This document shows positions 8,442 through 18,441 of a stretch of 64,000 nt of DNA, piece after piece. The position numbers were made by a program, and so were the translations under genes. The stretch is taken from NCBI RefSeq assembly GCF_030643825.1, contig NZ_CP101717.1, positions 1,178,001-1,242,000 on the forward strand, read 5' to 3'. This DNA is from Salinispirillum sp. LH 10-3-1. Its GTDB lineage: Bacteria; Pseudomonadota; Gammaproteobacteria; Pseudomonadales; Natronospirillaceae. Each line of letters opens with the position of its first letter. Positions within the stretch are counted from its first letter, which is position 1. The notes below the pieces were generated by a model. It was not told where the DNA came from, ran no database searches, and saw only the letters and a list, made by a program, of their open reading frames with translations.

Positions 8442-9650
8442 TTAATCTTTATTCAGTTGATCAACGAAGCGGGCAATGCGCTCCGCTGCTTCGATGCATT
8501 CGGGTAGGGTAGCAACCAGCGCCATGCGAATATAGTGACTTCCGGGATTAACACCCTGTGCTTCTCTTCCCAGATACGAGCCGGGGAGCACGGTCACGTT
8601 TTGCTGCGCATACAACTGTTGGGCGAAGTCGGTGTCGGCGATGGGCGTACGCGCCCACAGGTAGAAACCGGCGTCAGGCATCGCTACTTCCAGTTTAGTA
8701 CCTAAAATGTCCAGTACGCGACGGAATTTTTCACGGTACGCCGAACGGTTGTGTTCGACGTGGGTTTCATCTTGCCACGCCGCCATGCTGGCTTTTTGTA
8801 CCTGTAGTGGCAGCGCTGAGCCGTGATACGTACGGTAATTCAGATAGGGCGTCAGTAGTTCGGCGTCACCAGCGATGAAGCCAGAGCGCATGCCGGGCAA
8901 GTTAGAACGCTTGGACAAGCTGTGGAACACCACAGCGCGCTTGAACTCGTGATCACCGCGCGCTTTGCAGGCTTCCAATAAGCCGGTAGGGCGCTCGTTT
9001 TCGGTGAAATAGATTTCCGAATAGCATTCGTCACTGGCGATGATGAAGTCGTGCTGTTCGGCTTTTTCCAGTAACCAAGTCAGGGTGTCGAGCGGTATGA
9101 CCGCGCCCGTGGGGTTGCCGGGTGAGCACAGAAACAGAATTTGGGTTTTTTGCCAAACGTCGTCACTGATGTTGGTGAAGTCGGGATTGAAACCGTTTTT
9201 GGCTTCGCAGTTCAGCAAATAGGTTTGGCCGCCCGCGAGCAGGGTGGCACCTTCATAGATTTGGTAGAACGGGTTGGGCGTCATCACGTACGGCCGGGTG
9301 TCGGCTTGGCTGCGATCAAAGGCGGCCTGTACGAAAGAGAAAATGGCTTCGCGTGTGCCACACACCGGTAACAGGTGGCGCATGCCGTCGACCTTAGGCA
9401 GGTCAAAGCGCTGTTCTAACCAGCGAGCGATGACGTGGCGCAGCTCCGGTACACCGGCCGTCGTCGGATACACTTCCAAATCGTCTAAGGCGTCGGTTAA
9501 TGCATCGCGTACAAATAAGGGCGCAGCGTGCTTGGGTTCACCAATGGACAGGGCGATGTGGGGTAAATCGGCATTCGGGGTGACGGCGTCTTTTAACGTG
9601 CGCAGACGCTCAAAAGGATAGGGCTGTAGGCTTTGCAATAAATGGTTCAT
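8442..9650 (-). CDS. dapC: Succinyldiaminopimelate transaminase
   Basis: A 402-residue class I/II PLP-dependent aminotransferase. It converts N-succinyl-2-amino-6-ketopimelate to N-succinyl-diaminopimelate with glutamate as donor. The PLP lysine is in the SLSKRSNLPGMRSGF segment, and the cofactor-binding SPGNPTG and ASDECYSE motifs precede it. Its ATG overlaps the glnD stop codon by one base (TGATG), so translation is probably coupled. Its neighbour dapD encodes the preceding step, which supports DapC over other aminotransferases of the family. Confidence 0.93.
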   Translation of the reverse strand: MNHLLQSLQPYPFERLRTLKDAVTPNADLPHIALSIGEPKHAAPLFVRDALTDALDDLEVYPTTAGVPELRHVIARWLEQRFDLPKVDGMRHLLPVCGTREAIFSFVQAAFDRSQADTRPYVMTPNPFYQIYEGATLLAGGQTYLLNCEAKNGFNPDFTNISDDVWQKTQILFLCSPGNPTGAVIPLDTLTWLLEKAEQHDFIIASDECYSEIYFTENERPTGLLEACKARGDHEFKRAVVFHSLSKRSNLPGMRSGFIAGDAELLTPYLNYRTYHGSALPLQVQKASMAAWQDETHVEHNRSAYREKFRRVLDILGTKLEVAMPDAGFYLWARTPIADTDFAQQLYAQQNVTVLPGSYLGREAQGVNPGSHYIRMALVATLPECIEAAERIARFVDQLNKD

Positions 9651-12319
9651 CAGTTTTGCTCTATCAGTTCGTTCAACTTCCGCGTCATCAGGCTGCGTAA
9701 GCGCTCGCCCAGTTCGGGGTCTTTTATGGGTTCGTTGTTGGCGTCGACGACGAAGAAAACGTCTTCTACGCGTTCGCCCAGCGTCGAGATGCGGGCGTTC
9801 TGCAGGATGATGCCCAGCTCGATAAACACCTCACCAATCAGCGCCAGCAGGCCGGGGCGGTCGGTGGTGATGACCTCGACCACGGTGCGGTGGTTGATGA
9901 AGTCGTTGGATAAATTAACCCGTGTTGGCACATTGAAATGCTTTAACACCCGTGGTACGCGTCGGCTGATTTGACGGCGTTCGGGTGGTTCTTCAATGGT
10001 CAGCAGCAAGCGATGCTGAATATCGCGCACGCGGTCGCGGTCGGTCATGTCGATGGGGCTGCCGTCTTCTTCCAGGACGATAAAGGTGTCGAGCGAGTAG
10101 TGTGACGACGGCGAGGTCATGATGCGCGCGTCGTGAATGTTCAAGCCCAACTGGTCCATCACAAAGGCAATGTCGGCGAACAGGTGCGCACGGTCTGGCC
10201 CATAGATGAAGATCTGCGTGGCAGACTCAAACGCTCCGGCGTTCAGCTCTTGCATCAGCACCAGTGGGATGCCGACCCCTTGGCTCGATATGGCTTTGGT
10301 GTGCCAGGCGATGTTTTCTGCCGTTTCGCGCAAGAAATAGTCATCACCCGGATTGTCCCAGAAGGTACGAATCTCTTCTGCGGTAAAGCCATCGGCCTTA
10401 AGCAGCTCTATGGCTCTTTGCTTGGTTTCTTCAATGCGTTCTTCTTTGCCGACGGGGTTTTCCAGCCCGCGGCGCAGGGCGCGCTTGGCTTCGGTGTAGA
10501 GTTGTTTTAACAGTGCCGCGCGCCAACTGTTCCACAAGGCGGGGTTGGTCGCGTTGATGTCGGCGACGGTCAGCACGTAGAGGTAATCCAGGTGCACCAA
10601 GTCCTGCACTTTTTGGGTGAAGCGGTTAATGACGTCGGGGTCCGAAATGTCCTCACGTTGGGCGGTTAAGGACATCAGTAAGTGATTGCGCACCAGCCAG
10701 ACCACCAATTCCGTGTCCCAGCGCGGCAGGCGGTGACGTTCGCAAAAACTGTAGGCTTCTTCAGCGCCAATGATGGAGTGGTCGCCGCCTTTGCCTTTGC
10801 CCAAGTCATGAAACAGTCCAGCGATGTAGATCAGCTCTACTTTGGGCAGCTGGTGAATGACCACGCTGGCAATCGGGAACTCAACCAGGTTCGAACGGTG
10901 GCGGAAACGGCGCAGATTCTGCACCGTTTGCAGGCTGTGCGCGTCCACCGTGTAGACGTGGAATAAGTCGAACTGCATCTGGCCGATGACTTGGCCGAAC
11001 TCTGGCAGGTAGAGGCCCAGAATGCCATATGCACTCATGCGGCTTAGGTTGGTCGAAACCCCTTGTGGGGAGCGAAACAACTCGATGAAGAATGAGATGT
11101 TGCGAATGTCGTTGCGAAACGCCGGGTCGATCAGATGCCGGTGTTCGTAGATGGCGCGAATGGTGCTGGCGCGTACACCTTTGATTTCCGGGTTTTGCGC
11201 CAATAACACAAAGATTTCCATCAACGCCGAAGGGGTTTTGTCGAATACCCTTGGGTGGCTGATTTCTATGTAACCGTTATTGTTAAGAAAGCGGGAATTC
11301 AGTTTGATCGGTGGTGCAGGAAGGTCGGTGTTCAGAATGACTTCGTCAAAATGCTGCAGCAGCATGTCATTCAATTCGCGTAATCGAAAGACCGTGCGAT
11401 AGTAGGTCTTCATCAACTGTTCGACCCCCAACGCTTCCTCGCTGTCTTCAAAGCCGAATTCTTCGGCAACGGCTTTTTGCAGGTCAAACAGCAGGCGGTC
11501 TTCTTCGCGCCCGGAGATCATGTGCAGGGCATAGCGAATGCGCCACAGGTAGTCTTGGCCGTCGATCAGAGTTTGGAACTCGTTCTGCGTCAGGAAGCCG
11601 CGCGAGACCAGTTCTTGCAAGCGGTCATCGCCGAAGTGGCGTTTGACCACCCAACCGATGGTTTGGATGTCGCGCAGGCCACCGGGTGAGGTTTTGACAT
11701 TGGGCTCAAGGTTGTAGGCGGTGTTGCCGTACTTCTCATGACGCAACGATTGTTCATTCAACTTGGCTTTGTAGAAGTGCGCGCTGGGCCAGATATTGTC
11801 TGGACCCACCAAGTCGGTCATGCTGGTGAATAATGCTTCTTCGCCGCACAGCAGGCGCGATTCCAGCAAATTGGTCACCACGGTGACGTCGTCGGTGGCC
11901 TCTTGGCGACAGGATGCCAAGGTGCGCACGCTGTGGCCGATGTCGAGGCTTAAATCCCACAGCAGGGTGATGAAGCCTTCAACGGATGATACGGCGGATT
12001 GCACGTCTTCTTCCGTGTCGAACAACAGCAGTAAGTCGATGTCGGAGCGCGGTAACAGTTCGCCGCGTCCGTACCCACCAACAGCGATCAGGGCTGCCTG
12101 CGCGGGCCAATCATAATGTGCCCAAAGCAGGTGCAAAAGTTCGTCAATGGTGGCGGTGCGGCTCTTTACCAGGTCGCGGACAAAATCACCGGCACGAAAT
12201 CGCTCATCCAGTCGAGCTTGCGCCAGACGCAAGGACTTTTTGATGCTGCTGATGGCAACGGGCTGGTGATTCAGCGCTTGTGTCACAGCGGTTACATCAA
12301 GCAATGAGGCCTTCGACAT
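9650..12319 (-). CDS. glnD: Bifunctional uridylyltransferase/uridylyl-removing enzyme GlnD
   Basis: An 889-residue nitrogen sensor that uridylylates and deuridylylates PII proteins in response to glutamine. The N-terminal nucleotidyltransferase domain has the GGYGRGELLPRSDIDLLLL signature. A central HD domain (HDLGKGKGGDHS) removes UMP, and two C-terminal ACT domains sense glutamine. The ATG at 12319 was chosen: it has GAGAA seven bases upstream and gives almost the E. coli length (890). An in-frame ATG at 12373 lacks a ribosome site. It lies 72 bases downstream of map and is coupled to dapC. Confidence 0.95.
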   Translation of the reverse strand: MSKASLLDVTAVTQALNHQPVAISSIKKSLRLAQARLDERFRAGDFVRDLVKSRTATIDELLHLLWAHYDWPAQAALIAVGGYGRGELLPRSDIDLLLLFDTEEDVQSAVSSVEGFITLLWDLSLDIGHSVRTLASCRQEATDDVTVVTNLLESRLLCGEEALFTSMTDLVGPDNIWPSAHFYKAKLNEQSLRHEKYGNTAYNLEPNVKTSPGGLRDIQTIGWVVKRHFGDDRLQELVSRGFLTQNEFQTLIDGQDYLWRIRYALHMISGREEDRLLFDLQKAVAEEFGFEDSEEALGVEQLMKTYYRTVFRLRELNDMLLQHFDEVILNTDLPAPPIKLNSRFLNNNGYIEISHPRVFDKTPSALMEIFVLLAQNPEIKGVRASTIRAIYEHRHLIDPAFRNDIRNISFFIELFRSPQGVSTNLSRMSAYGILGLYLPEFGQVIGQMQFDLFHVYTVDAHSLQTVQNLRRFRHRSNLVEFPIASVVIHQLPKVELIYIAGLFHDLGKGKGGDHSIIGAEEAYSFCERHRLPRWDTELVVWLVRNHLLMSLTAQREDISDPDVINRFTQKVQDLVHLDYLYVLTVADINATNPALWNSWRAALLKQLYTEAKRALRRGLENPVGKEERIEETKQRAIELLKADGFTAEEIRTFWDNPGDDYFLRETAENIAWHTKAISSQGVGIPLVLMQELNAGAFESATQIFIYGPDRAHLFADIAFVMDQLGLNIHDARIMTSPSSHYSLDTFIVLEEDGSPIDMTDRDRVRDIQHRLLLTIEEPPERRQISRRVPRVLKHFNVPTRVNLSNDFINHRTVVEVITTDRPGLLALIGEVFIELGIILQNARISTLGERVEDVFFVVDANNEPIKDPELGERLRSLMTRKLNELIEQN

Positions 12320-12391
12320 GTTGGGTTCTCGGCTACTGGATTCAGACCTTTTGGGGTGCTCTGGTATCGGCATTGAGTATGATGCAGTTCA

Positions 12392-13177
12392 CTAGAATGG
12401 CAATACTTCATCGGCGCGTTTTGTCAGCACTTCCGGGCCATCTTTGGTGACCAAGATGGTGTGCTCCCACTGGGCCGACAATTTATGGTCCTTGGTGACA
12501 ACAGTCCAGCCGTCTGCCAGCAATTTGTTGTGCCGCTTACCCGCATTGATCATGGGCTCTACGGTGAACGTCATGCCTTCCTGGATCACGGTGCCGGTGC
12601 CGGGACGTCCGTAATGCAGGATTTGCGGGTCTTCGTGAAACACTCGACCGATGCCGTGTCCGCAGTACTCACGCACCACCGAATAATGGTTGGATTCTGC
12701 GTGCTGTTGAATGACGTGACCGATGTCGCCAATCGTCGCGCCGGGCACAGCGGCCATGATGCCTTTATACATGCATTCCTGCGTGATGTTGATCAGGCGT
12801 TGCACGTGCGGCTTGGGTTCACCAATGATGAACATCTTGCTGGTGTCGCCGTGAAACTCGTCTTTTATAACGGTGACATCAATGTTGATGATGTCGCCTT
12901 TCTTCAAAATCTTGTTGTCGTCGGGGATGCCATGGCAAATAACATGATTCACGCTGGTACAAATTGACTTCGGGAAGCCGCGGTAGTTCAGCGGTGCGGG
13001 CGTGGCTTTTTGTACGTTCACTATATAGTCGTGACAGATACGATCCAGTTCGCCGGTGCTGATGCCTGCTTCAACGTAAGGCGTAATCATGTCGAGCACT
13101 TCAGCGGCGAGACGACCAGCAATGCGCATCTTTTCGATGTCGGCCGGGGTTTTCAGGGTAATTTGTTCTTTAGCCAT
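12392..13177 (-). CDS. map: Methionine aminopeptidase, type I
   Basis: A 261-residue cytosolic metallopeptidase that removes the initiator methionine from nascent proteins. The metal ligands lie in the expected order: D in NIDVTVI, D in HGDTSKMF, H in GHGIGRVFHE, and the E residues of TVEP and WEHTI. There is no N-terminal zinc finger, as expected for bacterial type Ia. The gene is divergent from rpsB, a classic arrangement, and is the first gene of the map-glnD-dapC-dapD run. Confidence 0.97.
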   Translation of the reverse strand: MAKEQITLKTPADIEKMRIAGRLAAEVLDMITPYVEAGISTGELDRICHDYIVNVQKATPAPLNYRGFPKSICTSVNHVICHGIPDDNKILKKGDIINIDVTVIKDEFHGDTSKMFIIGEPKPHVQRLINITQECMYKGIMAAVPGATIGDIGHVIQQHAESNHYSVVREYCGHGIGRVFHEDPQILHYGRPGTGTVIQEGMTFTVEPMINAGKRHNKLLADGWTVVTKDHKLSAQWEHTILVTKDGPEVLTKRADEVLPF

Positions 13178-13306
13178 GAAAAAGATGAACTTCAGGTTAC
13201 AAAATGAAGCGCTAGTGTAGAGGTTTTTTGACCTCAGTTCATCCTATCGCGGCGATAAAAGTCGTTAGCATGCGGCGCTGTGGCGGATTTTGCGTGCGCA
13301 TTCTTC

Positions 13307-13335
13307 TTCCTATTTTCGAGAGGGTATGGTATAAA
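13307..13335 (+). promoter_or_regulatory. Putative rpsB-tsf sigma-70 promoter
   Basis: TTCCTA (13307-13312) is separated by 17 bases from TATAAA (13330-13335), which is preceded by an extended -10 TG at 13327-13328. A GC-rich GCGCGCGCCCC discriminator follows, typical of growth-rate and stringently controlled ribosomal promoters. Confidence 0.6.
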
Positions 13336-13339
13336 GCGC

Positions 13340-13482
13340 GCGCCCCGATTGGCGGGGTAAATCCACACAGACGATTACAACGCTTTTCTGGGTGCCGCAA
13401 GGTTAGAAAAGTGGGGTGTACTGACTCAGTATTCTCCATGGGTCGTTTGGAGGCTTAACCCAAACAAACTATGAGGTTTATC
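13340..13482 (+). promoter_or_regulatory. rpsB 5' untranslated leader, probable S2 autoregulatory region
   Basis: About 140 transcribed, non-coding bases precede rpsB. They include a CTTTTCT/AGAAAAG stem (13383-13389 with 13405-13411) and a GGAGG-containing segment. In gammaproteobacteria S2 represses its own operon through a conserved rpsB leader fold. The position and length fit, but I cannot confirm the exact consensus by eye. Confidence 0.5.
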
Positions 13483-14223
13483 ATGGCTGTAACTATGCGT
13501 GACCTGCTTAAAGCAGGTGTGCACTTCGGACACCAGGCGCGTTTCTGGAACCCAAAAATGGATCAGTACATTTTTGGTGCGCGTAATAAGATCCACATCA
13601 TCAACCTGGAAAAAACGGTTCCGATGCTGAATGAAGCATTGAAGCAAGTTGAAGCTCTGGGTGTGAACAAGCGTAAAGTGTTGTTCGTCGGTACCAAGCG
13701 TGCGGCGTCTGACATCATTAAGCGTGAAGCAGAGCGTTCGTCTATGCCTTACGTATCGCACCGCTGGTTGGGCGGCATGCTGACCAACTACAAAACCATT
13801 CGTCAGTCTATCCGTCGTTTGCGTGAGCTGGAAACCCAGCAGAACGATGGTACGTTTGATTTGCTGACCAAAAAAGAAATTCTGATGCGTCACCGTGAAA
13901 TGGAGAAGCTTGAAAAATCCATCGGTGGTATCAAAGAGATGGGCGGTTTGCCTGACGCATTGTTCGTGATCGACGTTGATCACGAGCGCATCGCTATCAC
14001 CGAAGCTAACAAGCTGGGTATCCCAGTTATTGGTGTAGTAGATACCAACAGCAACCCTGATGGTGTTGATTACATCATCCCAGGTAACGACGACGCCATT
14101 CGCGCCATCGAAATCTACGTGGGTGCCATTGCTGACGCTGTAATGAAAGGTCGTGAAAGCGCCGGTACAGCGAAAGACGAGTTTGTTGAAGTAGCTGAAG
14201 AGAGCACTTCTAACGAAGCTTAA
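13483..14223 (+). CDS. rpsB: 30S ribosomal protein S2
   Basis: A 246-residue S2 protein that binds the head-body junction of the 30S subunit. The start at 13483 gives the family N-terminus [17 protein letters not shown]; an ATG four codons upstream lacks the spacing of the GAGG site. Signature segments include [13 protein letters not shown], the GGMLTNYKT region and IPGNDDA. It is followed after 69 bases by tsf, separated by an attenuator-like hairpin. Confidence 0.98.
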   Translation: MAVTMRDLLKAGVHFGHQARFWNPKMDQYIFGARNKIHIINLEKTVPMLNEALKQVEALGVNKRKVLFVGTKRAASDIIKREAERSSMPYVSHRWLGGMLTNYKTIRQSIRRLRELETQQNDGTFDLLTKKEILMRHREMEKLEKSIGGIKEMGGLPDALFVIDVDHERIAITEANKLGIPVIGVVDTNSNPDGVDYIIPGNDDAIRAIEIYVGAIADAVMKGRESAGTAKDEFVEVAEESTSNEA

Positions 14224-14250
14224 TTTCGCCCTGCAACTATGAATCATTAA

Positions 14251-14275
14251 AGGGGGGCATGACCCCTCTTTTTTT
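14251..14275 (+). terminator. Attenuator-like terminator between rpsB and tsf
   Basis: A short AGGGG/CCCCT stem with a seven-base loop is followed by CTTTTTTT. It lies between two genes normally co-transcribed, so it probably allows partial read-through and sets the S2:EF-Ts ratio. Confidence 0.65.
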
Positions 14276-14292
14276 AACGAGGAAAAAATTCC

Positions 14293-15165
14293 ATGGCAAA
14301 TATTACTGCTAGTCAGGTCAAAGAACTGCGCGAGCGCACAGGCTTGGGCATGATGGAGTGCAAAAAAGCACTGGTAGAAGCGAACGGCGATATTGAAGTG
14401 GCCATTGATGACCTGCGCAAGTCGAGCGGCCTGAAAGCTGCTAAGAAAGCGGGTCGTACTGCTGCTGAAGGCGTTGCGGTCAGTCGTGTGTCTGCCGATG
14501 GCAAGTCAGCTGCGCTGGTTGAAGTTAACTCTGAAACCGACTTCGTTGCACGCGATGATAACTTCCTGAAGTTCGTTGATCTGGTTGCTGACAAGGCATT
14601 CGCTGACAAGCAAGAAGACGTAGCTGCCTTGATGGCTGGTGAGTTGGAAAATGCACGTGAAGCCTTGGTGCAAAAAATCGGTGAGAACATCACTGTGCGT
14701 CGTGTCGCTATGTTGACTGGCGGTGCAGACTCGGTAATCGCAGGCTATTCACACGGCGGCCGTATCGGCGTGCTGGTAGAATTGAAAGGCGGCAACGAAG
14801 AGTTGGCTAAGGACATCGCGATGCACGTAGCCGCGATCAATCCTCAGTTTGTCAGTGCCGAGCAGGTGCCTGAAGAAGTATTGGAGCGTGAGAAAGAAGT
14901 TGTACGCGCCCAATCTGAGTCCTCTGATAAGCCAGCTGAAATCATCGAGAAGATGATTCAAGGCCGTATCAAGAAGTTCCTGGCTGAAATCAGCCTGGTG
15001 GAACAGCCTTTCGTTAAAGACCCTGACGTTAAAGTCGGTGATTTGGCGCGTAAGGCCGGTGCTGAAGTCGTGAGCTTCGTACGTTTCGAAGTGGGCGAAG
15101 GCATTGAGAAAGAAGAAGTTGATTTCGCTGCTGAAGTGGCGGCGACTGCGGGTCTGAACCGCTAA
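14293..15165 (+). CDS. tsf: Translation elongation factor Ts
   Basis: A 290-residue nucleotide exchange factor for EF-Tu. The N-terminal UBA-like domain carries the conserved [15 protein letters not shown] segment. The core has the [10 protein letters not shown] motif that contacts EF-Tu. AGGAAAAAA before the ATG is the ribosome site. It is the second gene of the rpsB operon. Confidence 0.98.
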   Translation: MANITASQVKELRERTGLGMMECKKALVEANGDIEVAIDDLRKSSGLKAAKKAGRTAAEGVAVSRVSADGKSAALVEVNSETDFVARDDNFLKFVDLVADKAFADKQEDVAALMAGELENAREALVQKIGENITVRRVAMLTGGADSVIAGYSHGGRIGVLVELKGGNEELAKDIAMHVAAINPQFVSAEQVPEEVLEREKEVVRAQSESSDKPAEIIEKMIQGRIKKFLAEISLVEQPFVKDPDVKVGDLARKAGAEVVSFVRFEVGEGIEKEEVDFAAEVAATAGLNR

Positions 15166-15230
15166 GAACCACTCTACGATCAAGGCGCTCGCGGCGATCG
15201 TAAACTGGCTCTATAATCAGCTTCGGCTAT

Positions 15231-15259
15231 CGGGTGTGCGCACGCACACCCGTCGTTTT
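15231..15259 (+). terminator. Terminator-like hairpin between tsf and pyrH
   Basis: A 10-bp perfect inverted repeat, CGGGTGTGCG/CGCACACCCG, is followed by TCGTTTTA. A perfect TATAAT hexamer lies at 15212-15217 just before it. The region may hold both the rpsB-tsf transcript end and a pyrH promoter with a structured leader; no good -35 box is seen. Confidence 0.6.
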
Positions 15260-15324
15260 ACTTAAGGCCGGTCGCCGCACGCTCTGCGATCTGTCTTATC
15301 TTCCTGTCCTAGATTGAGGTTCCT

Positions 15325-16071
15325 ATGCCGCCCAAAGACCGCTCTGCCCGATACAAACGCATTCTTCTTAAACTCAGCGGCGAGGCACTAGCCGGTCAAA
15401 AAGAGTTTGGTATTGATCCCAGTGTGTTGGATCGGATGGCGCTGGAAATTGGTCAGCTGGTCGGTATTGGTGTGCAGGTTGGACTGGTGATCGGTGGCGG
15501 TAATCTGTTTCGTGGTAAAGAGTTGAGTGAAGCAGGTTTAGACCGTGTTACTGGTGACCATATGGGTATGCTCGCAACAGTGATGAATGCCCTTGCAATG
15601 CGCGATGCCTTGGAGCGTGCGAACATCCGGACTCGTGTGATGAGTGCTATACCGATGAGCGGTATTGTAGAACATTACGATCGTCGCACCGCCGTACGTT
15701 ACCTCAATCAGTCAGATGTAGTAATATTCTCCGCCGGTACGGGTAACCCCTTCTTCACGACCGATTCTGCAGCTTGCTTGCGTGGTATTGAGATTGATGC
15801 GGACATCGTCATGAAAGCCACCAACGTTGACGGTGTTTATACTGCAGATCCGAAGAAGGACAAAACGGCCACGAAATACGATGTGCTCACCTACAGTGAA
15901 GTGCTGGAAAAGCAATTGGGTGTAATGGACTTGACCGCGATATGTCTGGTCCGTGATCATCGCATGCCGGTACGTGTCTTTGATATGCACCAACCCGGTT
16001 CGTTGCTGAAAATCATGGTAGGCGAAAACGAAGGTACGCTGATTGTTGAGGATGTAGACAATGTTGAATGA
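15325..16071 (+). CDS. pyrH: UMP kinase
   Basis: A 248-residue amino-acid-kinase-fold enzyme that phosphorylates UMP to UDP. The N-terminal phosphate-binding segment ([11 protein letters not shown]), the GGGNLFRG loop and the nucleotide segment [14 protein letters not shown] are all present. It is allosterically regulated by GTP and UTP in gammaproteobacteria. Its last 11 bases overlap frr, giving translational coupling. Confidence 0.98.
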   Translation: MPPKDRSARYKRILLKLSGEALAGQKEFGIDPSVLDRMALEIGQLVGIGVQVGLVIGGGNLFRGKELSEAGLDRVTGDHMGMLATVMNALAMRDALERANIRTRVMSAIPMSGIVEHYDRRTAVRYLNQSDVVIFSAGTGNPFFTTDSAACLRGIEIDADIVMKATNVDGVYTADPKKDKTATKYDVLTYSEVLEKQLGVMDLTAICLVRDHRMPVRVFDMHQPGSLLKIMVGENEGTLIVEDVDNVE

Positions 16072-16618
16072 AATTTTAAAAGACACAGAAGCCGCCATGC
16101 AGAAATCCATGGATGCTTTGGACCATGCCTTTAACCGCATCCGCACTGGCCGTGCCAGTCCGACGTTGTTAGAAAGCGTGACGGTTGATTACTACGGTAC
16201 TGAAACCCCTATTACTCAGTTGGCTAACGTATCGGTCGAAGATGGCCGTACCTTGGCTATCTCCCCTTGGGAGCGCAACCTGGTGCCAGCCATTGAAAAA
16301 GGCATCATGAAGTCAGACTTGGGTTTGAATCCATCAACCACGGGCGACACTATTCGTGTCACCATGCCGATGTTGACCGAGGAAACGCGGAAAGACTACA
16401 TCAAGCAAGCGCGCAACGAGGCTGAAAACGGCCGCATCGCTGTGCGCAACGCGCGTCGAGACGCCAACAATACGGTGAAAGAGTTGTTGAAAGAGAAGGA
16501 AGTCTCTGAGGATGATGCGCGCCGCAACGAAGATCAAATCCAAAAACTGACCGATAAATACATCGCGTTGGTGGATCAGCATCTCGCTGAGAAAGAAGCT
16601 GAATTGATGAAAGTCTGA
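16061..16618 (+). CDS. frr: Ribosome recycling factor
   Basis: A 185-residue RRF, the normal length, which splits post-termination ribosomes with EF-G. It has the conserved [15 protein letters not shown] and [20 protein letters not shown] segments of the long three-helix domain. A GAGGAT ribosome site lies inside the end of pyrH. An intrinsic terminator follows 41 bases after the stop. Confidence 0.98.
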   Translation: MLNEILKDTEAAMQKSMDALDHAFNRIRTGRASPTLLESVTVDYYGTETPITQLANVSVEDGRTLAISPWERNLVPAIEKGIMKSDLGLNPSTTGDTIRVTMPMLTEETRKDYIKQARNEAENGRIAVRNARRDANNTVKELLKEKEVSEDDARRNEDQIQKLTDKYIALVDQHLAEKEAELMKV

Positions 16619-16659
16619 AAATCTCAGAAGTAGATTCTATGCAGTAGATTGATGCAAGG

Positions 16660-16693
16660 GCACTAGGATTGTGGTCAGTCCTGGTGCTTTTTT
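16660..16693 (+). terminator. Intrinsic terminator after frr
   Basis: A 9-bp stem (GCACTAGGA with TCCTGGTGC, one G-U pair) and an 10-base loop are followed by six T residues and AA. It ends the rpsB-tsf-pyrH-frr transcript. Confidence 0.9.
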
Positions 16694-16811
16694 AATTTCG
16701 GCCTGACCTTGTGCAGTGGTTCAATGAATCGAGTGTCGCTGATTTCAAGGTGGCGAAGCTCGGTTATAGAAGCACTGTACGTAGAATTGGTAGCAAGTTG
16801 TAGGAGAGAAC

Positions 16812-17546
16812 ATGCCGGACTTTTCGGCTCTTACCGTGGTGCCTAGGCATATTGCCATTATTATGGATGGCAACAACCGCTGGGCCAAAGGACGTATGTT
16901 GCGTGGCGTTTCCGGCCATAAGGCTGGCGTTAAGTCATTGCGTTCTACGGTGGAGCATTGCGCGAAGGCGGGAGTTGAAGTGCTCACGCTCTATGCGTTC
17001 AGTAGTGAAAACTGGCAGCGCCCGGAAGATGAAGTCAGTGCGCTGATGGAGTTGTTTTCTTGGGCTCTCACCAAAGAAGTTTACAAGCTGGTCGAGCACA
17101 ATTTGCGGCTTCGGGTGATTGGCGATAAGTCTGGATTCAGTTCGGCCATTCAGCAAAGCATTGTGCATGCGGAGTCGTTGACGGCAGACTGTACCGGTAT
17201 GTTGATTGTAGTGGCGGCCAATTACGGCGGCCATTGGGACATTACTCAGGCTGCGAAGACGCTCGCTGAACAGGTTAAGGCGGGCTATTTGCAGCCCGGT
17301 GACATTACGCCGGAATTGTTGGGTCAGCATGTAACGTTAGGCGATTTACCAGCCCCCGATCTTTGTATTAGAACCGCGGGTGAGCAGCGGCTCAGCAATT
17401 TTCTGCTGTGGCAGCTGGCGTACAGCGAGTTACATTTCTCTCCATGCCTTTGGCCAGATTTTGACGCAGAGGCACTCTATGTTGCGCTGCAGGATTACGC
17501 TTCACGCGAGCGTCGCTTTGGCGGTCGTGTGCCGGGTGCTCAGTAA
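16812..17546 (+). CDS. uppS: Undecaprenyl diphosphate synthase (cis-prenyltransferase)
   Basis: A 244-residue enzyme that condenses eight isopentenyl diphosphates onto farnesyl diphosphate to make the C55 carrier for peptidoglycan and O-antigen synthesis. The diphosphate-binding IMDGNNRWAKGR motif and the C-terminal LCIRTAGEQRLSNFLLWQ signature are present. TAGGAGAG precedes the ATG. The gene begins the envelope-biogenesis cluster, with cdsA 12 bases downstream. Confidence 0.98.
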   Translation: MPDFSALTVVPRHIAIIMDGNNRWAKGRMLRGVSGHKAGVKSLRSTVEHCAKAGVEVLTLYAFSSENWQRPEDEVSALMELFSWALTKEVYKLVEHNLRLRVIGDKSGFSSAIQQSIVHAESLTADCTGMLIVVAANYGGHWDITQAAKTLAEQVKAGYLQPGDITPELLGQHVTLGDLPAPDLCIRTAGEQRLSNFLLWQLAYSELHFSPCLWPDFDAEALYVALQDYASRERRFGGRVPGAQ

Positions 17547-17558
17547 CAGGACATTACA

Positions 17559-18395
17559 ATGAAAATAAACAGTCGAATTAAAACCGCCATCGTATTGATT
17601 CCCATTATGTTAGTGGGCATTTACCTATTACCTTTGGCTGGCTTTGCCATCTTTATGGGGCTTATCGCCGTCCTTGGTGCTTGGGAATGGGCAGACATGG
17701 CTGGCTGTGGCCGGCGCATGCAACGCTTGCTCTACAGCCTGTTCATTGGTGTCTGCGTGTTGGGGCTCTATGTGGTAATGAGTCAGCAGTTGGTGGCTGA
17801 CGGCTGGGCGTTGTCGATCGCGGTAGCTTGGTGGCTGTTGGGGTTTGCGTTGATTTTGCTCTATCCTCGGGCAACCGGTGTGTGGGGCACGCCGTTTCGT
17901 CGCTTGGTGGCGGGCACCCTGGTGCTGTGCTCAATGTGGGTGGGCTTTTACTGGATTAAAGGCGCCGATGAAAGCAATGTACTGATCACCTTGTTGATGT
18001 TGCTGGTTTGGGGTGCCGATATCGGTGCTTACTATGCTGGTCGTGCCTTTGGTAAGCGTAAGCTGTTGCCAAACGTAAGCCCCGGTAAAACCTGGGCGGG
18101 TGCAATCGCTGCAATCGGTAGCGCGATGTTGATTGGCATAGTGGTTGTGGCGCTGGTCGTGGATACCCAGCTCTGGCGCTGGGAAGATTATTTGTTGCTG
18201 CTGCTGTTCGCTGGCTCTGTGGTGGTGATGTCCATTGTGGGTGATCTGGTGGAGAGCATGGTAAAGCGCCAGCGTGGTTTGAAAGACAGCGGAGCCTTGT
18301 TGCCCGGTCACGGTGGCATCATGGATCGTATTGATAGCATGTGTGCAGCGGCACCTGTGTTTGCTGCCTTTCTTTATGTTTGGCCGGCTTTGTGA
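17559..18395 (+). CDS. cdsA: Phosphatidate cytidylyltransferase
   Basis: A 278-residue inner-membrane enzyme with about eight hydrophobic helices. It makes CDP-diacylglycerol from phosphatidate and CTP, the branch point of phospholipid synthesis. The C-terminal CDS signature SMVKRQRGLKDSGALLPGHGGIMDRIDS is conserved (near residues 233-260). It lies between uppS and dxr as in most gammaproteobacteria. Confidence 0.97.
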   Translation: MKINSRIKTAIVLIPIMLVGIYLLPLAGFAIFMGLIAVLGAWEWADMAGCGRRMQRLLYSLFIGVCVLGLYVVMSQQLVADGWALSIAVAWWLLGFALILLYPRATGVWGTPFRRLVAGTLVLCSMWVGFYWIKGADESNVLITLLMLLVWGADIGAYYAGRAFGKRKLLPNVSPGKTWAGAIAAIGSAMLIGIVVVALVVDTQLWRWEDYLLLLLFAGSVVVMSIVGDLVESMVKRQRGLKDSGALLPGHGGIMDRIDSMCAAAPVFAAFLYVWPAL

Positions 18396-18441
18396 CCGGA
18401 GCAGACTGCTACAGGGTATTTTCAATGGTACGAGGTAACTG

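Noticed and set aside
13426..14247. Long minus-strand ORF (273 codons) opposite rpsB
   Set aside because: It lies entirely opposite a highly conserved ribosomal protein gene, has no ribosome site and no family features; codon bias of rpsB explains it.
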